Below the pieces are notes generated by a model. It had not been told where the DNA came from. It searched no databases and saw only the letters and a list, made by a program, of their open reading frames with translations. Positions 58,635 through 64,000 of a DNA stretch of 64,000 nt are shown piece after piece (the first letter of the stretch is position 1; each line of letters begins with the position of its first letter). This DNA is from VRUE01 sp963699215. GTDB lineage: Bacteria > Actinomycetota > Thermoleophilia > Solirubrobacterales > 70-9. The position numbers and the translations under genes are program-made. The DNA lies in contig OY969422.1 of the NCBI GenBank assembly GCA_963699215.1, forward strand, positions 1,612,001 through 1,676,000, written 5' to 3'.

Positions 58635-60806
58635 GTGACCCCCTCCCTCGGCTCCTACATCGGTGGCTGCCTGGCGACGATCGGAATCGTCGCGGCGCTC
58701 GGGCTCGGCGGCTACTGGCTGCGGCGCTGGATCGTGCCCGAGTTCTCCGGGGCGCTCGCCCGCCTGGCCGACGCGACGCTCGCCGTCGCGCTGCTGATCC
58801 TGGCGCTGCAGCTGCTCGGCTCGCTGAGCATCCTCACCCTGGGCTGGACGATCCTGGTCTGCATCGCGATCGGCCTGGGCGCGGCGCTGCTGGGCTGGTG
58901 GAAGGCGCCGCCGGACGGCCGCGAAGTCAGCGCTCCGCAGGTGCAGACAGCCGCCCTGCTGATCGCGCTCGGCGTCGCCTCCTGGGTGGCCGCGGAGTGG
59001 ACCTTCCCCTCGCAGCTGGCGCTCGACCACGGCATGTTCGGCGGCGACACCACCTGGTACCACATGCCTTTCTCGGGCCGGATCGCGCAGGAGGGGACGA
59101 CGCTGCCGCTCCACTTCACCGACCCGTTGCGGCTCGCCGCCTGGTTTTACCCGGGCAGCTCCGAGCTGATCCACGCCGGCGGCATCGTCCTCTTCGACAG
59201 CGACTGGCTCTCGCCGCTGATCAACATGGTCTGGCTCTCGATCGCCCTGCTCGCCGCCTGGTGCGTCGGCCGCCCCTACAAGGTCGGGCCGGCGACCCTG
59301 GTCGCCGGGGCGCTGGTCTTCTCGGCGGGGGTGATGATCGAGACGCAGCCCGGCGAGGGTCGCAACGACATCATGGGCCTCGCCTTCCTGCTCGCCTTCG
59401 CCGCCTTCCTGATCAACGGCCACCAGCGGCGGGCGCCGACCGCCGGCGCCGTCCAGGACGCGCCCGAGCGCGACGCGCCGCTGCTCGACAAGGGCCCGCT
59501 GATCCTCGCCGGGGTCGCGGCCGGGCTGGCGGTCTCGGTGAAGCTGCCGCTGCTGGCGCCCGTCGGGGCGATCGCGGTCGGCATGGTCCTCGTCAGCGGC
59601 GCCGGCCGGCGACTGATGACGGCGGCGGCGATCGGCGTCCCGGCCTTCGTCGTCGGCGGCTACTGGTATGTGCGGGCGGCGATCATCACCGGCGGCAACC
59701 CGATCCCGCAGACCGGCTGGGGGCCGCTGCACCTGCCCCGACCAGACCAGATGCCGCTCGATCCGCGGCCCCGCTTCGCCGTCGCCCACTACCTGCCCGA
59801 CCCGACCGTCTACCGGCGCTGGTTCTTCCCCGACCTCAGCGACGCGCTGGGGCCGCTCTGGCCGCTGATCCTGATCGTCGCCGTCGCCGCCGCGGTCTTC
59901 ATCGCGGTGCGCTCGCGCAACAAGGTCCTGCGGGTGGTCGCGGCCGCCGCGCTGCTGACGGCGGTGGTCTACGTCTTCACCCCGCTGACCGCGGCTGGCC
60001 AGGAGGGCTCGCCGACGGGCTTCTTCACCAACACCCGCTACCTGATGCCCGGCCTGCTCTTGGCGCTGACGCTGGTGCCGATCGCACGGCCGCTGCGGGC
60101 GCCCGACTCGCGCGCCTGGCAGACGCTGCTCTTCCTCCTCGCCGTCTACGCGATCACGGTGCTGACCACGCCGCGCTGGTACCCGGACTACATCGTCGGC
60201 ACGATCTTCCTCACCCTGGCGCTGGTCTGGGCGCCGGCGGCGCTCGGCCTGCTGCGCGGACGCCGCACGATCGGGCGCGGCTACGTCGCCGCGGTGGCGG
60301 GAGTCATCCTGCTGCTCGCCGTCGTCCTCGGCCGCGCCCAGGAGGTCCAGTACTACGAGCAGCACTACCAGCGAACCACCCCGTTCCTGCAGGACGGCGG
60401 CCCGCAGAAGGCCTACACCTTCGCCCACAACCGCCACGGGGCGAGGATCGGCATCGCCGGCTCGGGCGAGATCTTCTTCGGCCAGTACGGGTTCTACGGC
60501 GCCAACCTCGACAACTACGTCCAGTACATCGGCGTCGAGGGCCCCAACGGGCAGTACCGCCTGGCCACGACCTGCCGCCAGTTCCGCGGGCTCGTCAACG
60601 AGGGCGACTACGACTACTTGATCACCAGCCAGGCGACCCAGGACTCGCCCGAGGCGGACTACTGGTATCCGGTCTACGCCTGGCTGAAAACCGACCCGGC
60701 GCTGGAGCTGGTGCTGGAAGAGCCGGACATCACCCCCCAGCCCGACTACGTCTTCAAGGTCAACGGCAAGCTCGACACCAGCTGCGCCGACGTCGGCAAG
60801 GGCTGA
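58635..60806 (+). CDS. Large polytopic membrane protein, glycosyltransferase-like
   Basis: A 723-aa protein with about twelve membrane helices and a large extracytoplasmic loop near the N-terminus (FPSQLALDHGMFGGDTTWYH, LAAWFYPGSSELIHAGG). That pattern recalls the DD/DE-containing loop of GT39/ArnT- or DUF2079-type enzymes that use lipid-linked sugars. A soluble C-terminal domain of about 130 residues begins after VILLLAVVLGRAQEV (AYTFAHNRHGARIGIAGSGE). GTG 58635 is 9 nt after TAGCAT (58620-58625). Substrate unknown. Confidence 0.75.
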   Translation: MTPSLGSYIGGCLATIGIVAALGLGGYWLRRWIVPEFSGALARLADATLAVALLILALQLLGSLSILTLGWTILVCIAIGLGAALLGWWKAPPDGREVSAPQVQTAALLIALGVASWVAAEWTFPSQLALDHGMFGGDTTWYHMPFSGRIAQEGTTLPLHFTDPLRLAAWFYPGSSELIHAGGIVLFDSDWLSPLINMVWLSIALLAAWCVGRPYKVGPATLVAGALVFSAGVMIETQPGEGRNDIMGLAFLLAFAAFLINGHQRRAPTAGAVQDAPERDAPLLDKGPLILAGVAAGLAVSVKLPLLAPVGAIAVGMVLVSGAGRRLMTAAAIGVPAFVVGGYWYVRAAIITGGNPIPQTGWGPLHLPRPDQMPLDPRPRFAVAHYLPDPTVYRRWFFPDLSDALGPLWPLILIVAVAAAVFIAVRSRNKVLRVVAAAALLTAVVYVFTPLTAAGQEGSPTGFFTNTRYLMPGLLLALTLVPIARPLRAPDSRAWQTLLFLLAVYAITVLTTPRWYPDYIVGTIFLTLALVWAPAALGLLRGRRTIGRGYVAAVAGVILLLAVVLGRAQEVQYYEQHYQRTTPFLQDGGPQKAYTFAHNRHGARIGIAGSGEIFFGQYGFYGANLDNYVQYIGVEGPNGQYRLATTCRQFRGLVNEGDYDYLITSQATQDSPEADYWYPVYAWLKTDPALELVLEEPDITPQPDYVFKVNGKLDTSCADVGKG

Positions 60807-60828
60807 GCCCACATCCGCTCAGACTCGC

Positions 60829-61341
60829 TTACGGCCGCGGCGGTGGATGCCTGTAGATCGCTGGCGGCGGTAGCGGCTTGACCCCGTCGACCTTCTGGGT
60901 CTGGCGGAAGAGGCAGAGGATCTCGCCGTCTGCCCGAGCGGCGCTCGGCGCGCGCAATCCCTTCCACCCCTCGGCGTGCAGTTGCTTCCCGACCGCTTGA
61001 AAGCCCGGCCACTCGCGCCGGCTCGGTGTCGGGAGGGCGAGGCCAACGCGTTCGAGCTGCCTCTCGCTGCGCAGGTCGGCGATTGCGTCGACGGTGGCCT
61101 TGAAGCGCCAAAGGTCTCTGGGCAGCTGACCCTCAGGTCTCAGTGCCAGCTCCTCGATTTGCCGGTGCCACTCGGCCCAAGCCGTATCGCGCGAGTCGGC
61201 GAGATAGAAGCCCCCGACCTCAGAGCCGTGCTGCCAGCGCCCATTGGGCGCTGGCTTCGACCACCACCAGACCCTGCCGCGATGCGGGAGATGGCGATAC
61301 CAGACGTCATCGACGCTGATGCGATCGACGTCGAGCGCCAA
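60829..61341 (-). CDS. RES-domain toxin (predicted NAD-degrading)
   Basis: A 170-aa protein with the RES fold: WYRHLPHRGRVWWWSKPAPN, GSEVGGFYLADSRDTAWAEW. RES toxins destroy NAD by hydrolysis or phosphorolysis. The TTG start is three nt after the antitoxin stop, as in RES/Xre pairs. The conserved Arg/Tyr/Glu-type pocket is suggested by RVWWW, GFYLAD and AWAEW, but alignment would be needed to confirm it. Confidence 0.75.
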   Translation of the reverse strand: MALDVDRISVDDVWYRHLPHRGRVWWWSKPAPNGRWQHGSEVGGFYLADSRDTAWAEWHRQIEELALRPEGQLPRDLWRFKATVDAIADLRSERQLERVGLALPTPSRREWPGFQAVGKQLHAEGWKGLRAPSAARADGEILCLFRQTQKVDGVKPLPPPAIYRHPPPRP

Positions 61342-61344
61342 GGC

Positions 61345-61686
61345 TCAGGTTGCGACCGGTTCCTCGAGCGCGGAGACGATTTGCGCGACCCGAAGGTATT
61401 CGCCCCCGGAGATCAGCTCGAGCGGCTTCCTGTCGTCGAGCGCGGGGACCGGCTTGTTCATCCAGACGGGGATGTACTCGGGGTCCATCACCCGCAGCAG
61501 TCGCTCAGTCAGCGAGGAGAGCTCGGCAATCCGCTGCGCTCGTTTTCCTGAGGGAATGCGCTTCAGCGCCACCCAGGCTCGTGCGGTGCTCGGTGCGGCG
61601 CCGGTTGCCGCGGCGATGTCGTCGGAGCTGAGATTGGCCTCGTGATGGACGAAGGCCGCCTCCTTGGCGAATGCTGGAGAGAGCAC
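61345..61686 (-). CDS. Xre/MbcA-type antitoxin for the RES toxin
   Basis: A 113-aa protein with a helix-turn-helix region (LSSDDIAAATGAAPSTARAWV) followed by an Xre-like toxin-binding domain ending NKPVPALDDRKPLELISGGEYLRVAQIVSALEE, the typical C-terminal motif. GTG 61686 is 7 nt after TACAAT (61699-61694). Two TTGCGC direct repeats flank that -10, a probable autoregulatory operator. The pair lies beside tRNA-Arg. Confidence 0.8.
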   Translation of the reverse strand: MLSPAFAKEAAFVHHEANLSSDDIAAATGAAPSTARAWVALKRIPSGKRAQRIAELSSLTERLLRVMDPEYIPVWMNKPVPALDDRKPLELISGGEYLRVAQIVSALEEPVAT

Positions 61687-61737
61687 GAGCGCAATTGTAG
61701 CGCAAATGTGCGTGTCAGGTAGAGGAGTCCCGGAAGA

Positions 61738-61811
61738 CGCCCCGAGCAGGATTCGAACCTGCGACATCTGGCTTAGAAGGCCAGCGCTCTATCCAGCTGA
61801 GCTACCGGGGC
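61738..61811 (-). tRNA. tRNA-Arg (UCU)
   Basis: A 74-nt cloverleaf on the minus strand: acceptor GCCCCGG paired with TCGGGGC, D arm GCTCAGCTGGATAGAGC, anticodon stem CTGGC/GCCAG with loop CTTCTAA (anticodon TCT), T loop GGTTCGAATCC. The discriminator is G, and CCA is not encoded. An upstream ATTATC (GATAAT on the minus strand, near 61825) is a likely -10. Confidence 0.97.
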
Positions 61812-61937
61812 CGGAATGCCCGTGATTATCCCCTATTAGCGGTGCGGCTCTAGGGGTTCGGGGGTCGAGCCGGGGCGAGTCAGGGCAGCGCCATTCGGTC
61901 TCGTAGGGGGTGCTTCTGCCGTTAGATTGGCGCGGGC

Positions 61938-62786
61938 ATGGTCGACCTGATCATCTACGCGATCCCGGCGTTCGTGCTGCTGCTTGCGGTGGAGATGCTC
62001 TCGTTCAAGCACGCGCGCGACGAGGAGCTGGTCGGCTACGAGTCGCGCGACACGCGCACCAGCCTGACGATGGGGGGCGGCAACGTCGTCATCAACGCGG
62101 TCTGGAAAGCGGCCGTGGTCGTCATCTACGCCGGGCTCTACGAGCTGACGCCGCTGCGGATGCCGGCCGACGCGTGGTGGATCTACGTGCTGCTCTTCCT
62201 CGCCGACGACCTCGCCTACTTCTGGTTCCACCGCATCCACCACGAGGTGCGGGTCTTCTGGGCGAGCCACGTCGTCCACCACTCCTCCCAGCACTACAAC
62301 CTCTCGACCGCGCTGCGGCAGACCTGGACGCCGATGACCGCGCTGCCCTTCTGGGCGCCGCTGGCGCTGCTCGGCTTCGCCCCCTGGATGATCCTCACCC
62401 AGATGGCGATCAGCCTGATCTACCAGTTCTGGATCCACACCGAGCGGGTGACGAAGCTGCCGCGCTGGTTCGAGTTCTTCTTCAACACGCCCTCGCACCA
62501 CCGCGTCCACCACGGGGCCAACGAGATCTACCTCGACCGCAACTACGGCGGCATCCTGATCGTCTGGGACCGCATCTTCGGCACCTTCCAGGGCGAGACC
62601 GAGCGCCCCCGCTACGGGCTGACCAGGAACATCCGCACCTTCAAGCCGACCCGCGTCGCCTTCCACGAGTTCGCCGACCTCGCCCGCGACGTGCGCGGCG
62701 CCAAGGGCTGGCGCGAGCGGCTCGGCTACCTCTTCCGCGGCCCTGGCTGGTCGCCGGACGGAAGCGGCGGCGGCACCCGAGGTTGA
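61938..62786 (+). CDS. Sterol desaturase / fatty acid hydroxylase superfamily membrane enzyme
   Basis: A 282-aa non-heme di-iron hydroxylase with four to five membrane helices and the full histidine cluster: HRIHH (98-102), HVVHHSSQHYN (111-121), and HHRVHH (about 186-191). It should hydroxylate a lipid or carotenoid-like substrate. TAGATT (61923-61928) is 9 nt before ATG 61938. The window contains no sterol pathway, so the substrate is unknown. Confidence 0.9.
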   Translation: MVDLIIYAIPAFVLLLAVEMLSFKHARDEELVGYESRDTRTSLTMGGGNVVINAVWKAAVVVIYAGLYELTPLRMPADAWWIYVLLFLADDLAYFWFHRIHHEVRVFWASHVVHHSSQHYNLSTALRQTWTPMTALPFWAPLALLGFAPWMILTQMAISLIYQFWIHTERVTKLPRWFEFFFNTPSHHRVHHGANEIYLDRNYGGILIVWDRIFGTFQGETERPRYGLTRNIRTFKPTRVAFHEFADLARDVRGAKGWRERLGYLFRGPGWSPDGSGGGTRG

Positions 62787-62812
62787 GCTCGGGCCCTGGG
62801 TAGCCTAGGTCG

Positions 62813-63715
62813 ATCGCGGCCAGCGTCCTCATAGCCGGAGCGACGGGTTTCGTCGGCGCCCGGTTGGCGGCATCGCTGCGCGACTCCGGGGCGCAGGTGC
62901 GATGCCTGCTGCGCGACAGCTCCAAGGCGGAGCCGCTCGAGGCCGAAGGGCTCGAGGTCCAGATCGGCGATGTCACCGAGGCTGCCAGCCTGGAGGGCGC
63001 CGGACGTGGCATCGAGACCGCCTACTACCTGGTCCACGCGATGGCCGGCGGCGGGGATTTCGCGGCGCGCGAGCGGCTGGGTGCGTCGAACTTCGCCCGG
63101 ATGGCCAGGCTGGAGGGGATCGAGCGGTGCGTCTACCTGGGCGGGCTGGGCGACGAGAGCGCCTCCAAGCACCTGGCCAGCCGCCACGAGACGTCCCGCG
63201 TGCTGGCCACCGAGGGGCCGCCGCTCACCTACTTCCGGGCGGCGATGGTGGTCGGCGCCGGCAGCGAGTCCTACCGCACCCTGCGCTACCTGGTCGAGCG
63301 ACTGCCGGTGATGATCGCGCCGGCCTGGCTGCAGACCGACACCCAGCCGATCGGCATCGACGACGCGGTCGAGTATCTGCGCCGTGCCCCCGAGGTCTCC
63401 GAGTCCAGGGGGAGGGAGGTACAGATCGGCGGCCCCGAGGTCCTCAGCTACGCGGCGATGCTCGACCGGATGGCGGTGGCGATGGGAAAGCGGCGGCGGT
63501 GGAAGCTTCCCGTCCCCTTCGTCACGCCCTGGTTGTCCGCGCTCTGGCTCGGCCTCGTCACGCCGGTCGACACCAGCGTGGCGCGCCCCCTGGTGGAGGG
63601 GTTGACCACGGCGACCGTGGTCACCGACCCGTCCGGCGCCGCGCCCTTTGGGATCTCGCCGCAGCCCTTCGACGAGACGCTGCGGCGCGCTCTCGAGGAG
63701 GAGGCAGCTGTCTAG
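62813..63715 (+). CDS. NAD(P)-dependent epimerase/NmrA-like protein, probable ATC start
   Basis: A 300-aa atypical SDR. VLIAGATGFVGARLAASL is the nucleotide-binding motif. YYLVHAMAGGGDF, RCVYLGGLGDES, YFRAAMVVGAGSESYRTLRYL and DAVEYLRRAPE are typical of a YbjT/NmrA-like group. The binding motif lies upstream of the first canonical start (TTG 62864), and the frame is closed by TAG shortly before, at about 62801. ATC 62813 is 6 nt after TAGCCT (62801-62806), giving M-A-A-S-V-L-I-A-G. Starting at TTG 62864 would delete the dinucleotide site. Substrate unknown. Confidence 0.8.
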   Translation: MAASVLIAGATGFVGARLAASLRDSGAQVRCLLRDSSKAEPLEAEGLEVQIGDVTEAASLEGAGRGIETAYYLVHAMAGGGDFAARERLGASNFARMARLEGIERCVYLGGLGDESASKHLASRHETSRVLATEGPPLTYFRAAMVVGAGSESYRTLRYLVERLPVMIAPAWLQTDTQPIGIDDAVEYLRRAPEVSESRGREVQIGGPEVLSYAAMLDRMAVAMGKRRRWKLPVPFVTPWLSALWLGLVTPVDTSVARPLVEGLTTATVVTDPSGAAPFGISPQPFDETLRRALEEEAAV

Positions 63716-63758
63716 CTGAGGCGTTTCCCGGAATCGAGGAAGGGGTAGAGGCGCCCTC

Positions 63759-63899
63759 ATGGCACCAAGTTCGATAGTCGTGATCATCGTCGGAATTGCG
63801 CTGGCGCTGCTCGTCAACTACGTCCTCGGGATCGTCGTGATCCTGATCGGGCTGGCGATGCTGCTGCTGCCGATGGTCGGCGGCGCCAGGCGCGTCTAG
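63759..63899 (+). CDS. Small membrane protein (46 aa)
   Basis: ATG 63759 opens a 46-residue frame with one or two hydrophobic segments (IVVIIVGIALALLVNYVLGI and VVILIGLAMLLLPMVGG). It has a plausible AAGGGG ribosome region upstream. Small proteins of this type occur widely in actinobacteria. Function unknown. Confidence 0.5.
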   Translation: MAPSSIVVIIVGIALALLVNYVLGIVVILIGLAMLLLPMVGGARRV

Positions 63900-63924
63900 C
63901 CCGCCGTCGGCACAATCGAAGCCG

Positions 63925-64000
63925 ATGGCTCCGTGGAAGCTGCCGGTGATCGTGGCCGCGATAGCGGTGCCGGTCGTCGCGGGGTTCTGGCTGGGCGGGG
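63925..64000 (+). CDS. N-terminus of a membrane protein (3' end outside window)
   Basis: ATG 63925 begins MAPWKLPVIVAAIAVPVVAG, a signal anchor or membrane segment, and stays open to the edge. CACAAT (63911-63916) lies 8 nt before the start. Only 25 residues are visible. Confidence 0.45.
   Translation, partial: MAPWKLPVIVAAIAVPVVAGFWLGG

Noticed and set aside
58455..60812. 785-codon minus-strand open frame opposite the large membrane protein
   Set aside because: Composition is Arg/Gly/Asp-rich without domains, typical of an antisense shadow in 70% GC DNA; the plus frame has clear membrane helices.
61738..61811. tRNA-Arg as an att site of an integrated island
   Set aside because: No integrase and no repeated 3' tRNA fragment found within the window.

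Overview
The window is about 70% GC and very densely coded. No stretch longer than about 270 bases lacks a gene, and no rRNA, CRISPR array, transposase or phage module was seen. Gene content, GTG/TTG starts and many genes with a TANNNT hexamer only 6-10 nt before the start codon suggest a chromosomal segment of a high-GC actinobacterium. The Thermoleophilia (Solirubrobacterales or relatives) are my best guess; this is inferred from content, not from a 16S gene.

Layout. 0-17 kb is mostly housekeeping: guaA, a putative membrane aspartyl protease, a ZIP transporter with a Fur-family regulator, an M23 peptidase, rplM-rpsI, glmM-glmS, a DUF3352 lipoprotein, a Fic protein, nnr, a CBS protein, alr, a CCA-adding-type enzyme and infA. 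17-23 kb holds a GH63-type glycosidase, an amidase with a small partner, several small membrane or exported proteins and a glycosyltransferase. 23-36 kb is a respiratory region. ctaC-ctaD encode an A2-type (YSHP) oxidase, followed by an unknown repeated-domain protein, ctaE, a second protein with that domain, two coiled-coil membrane genes with near-identical promoters, ctaA and a diheme cytochrome c. After a peptidoglycan amidase and a CBS protein comes a minus-strand operon: COX2-like, COX1-like, ctaB, a 37-aa membrane protein and a subunit-IV-like protein. In the COX2-like and COX1-like proteins nearly every redox-metal ligand has been replaced, which is the most striking feature of the window.

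36-44 kb carries a PAP2 enzyme, a flippase-like protein, trxB, greA, a third coiled-coil membrane protein, a UBP zinc finger, a secreted beta-propeller protein and an alkylsulfatase. 44-50 kb is a beta-oxidation operon (3-hydroxyacyl-CoA dehydrogenase, enoyl-CoA hydratase, acyl-CoA dehydrogenase, class IV aminotransferase, thiolase) plus two unrelated genes. All are broken by small indels, mostly losses of one GC/CG dinucleotide, and I read this as a local sequence-quality problem. 50-57 kb carries a peroxiredoxin, NUDIX, SDR, GMC oxidoreductase, OsmC, cobalamin adenosyltransferase, DUF1015 and tRNA-Pro. 57-64 kb has msrA, a large membrane protein, a RES/Xre toxin-antitoxin pair beside tRNA-Arg, a sterol-desaturase-family hydroxylase and an epimerase-like protein.

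Recurring themes are probable leaderless expression, including three genes that appear to start at ATC or ACG exactly 6 nt after a TANNNT element; perfect intergenic hairpins; and two dispersed repeat families (a 115-bp element, and a 96-bp duplicated promoter-leader).
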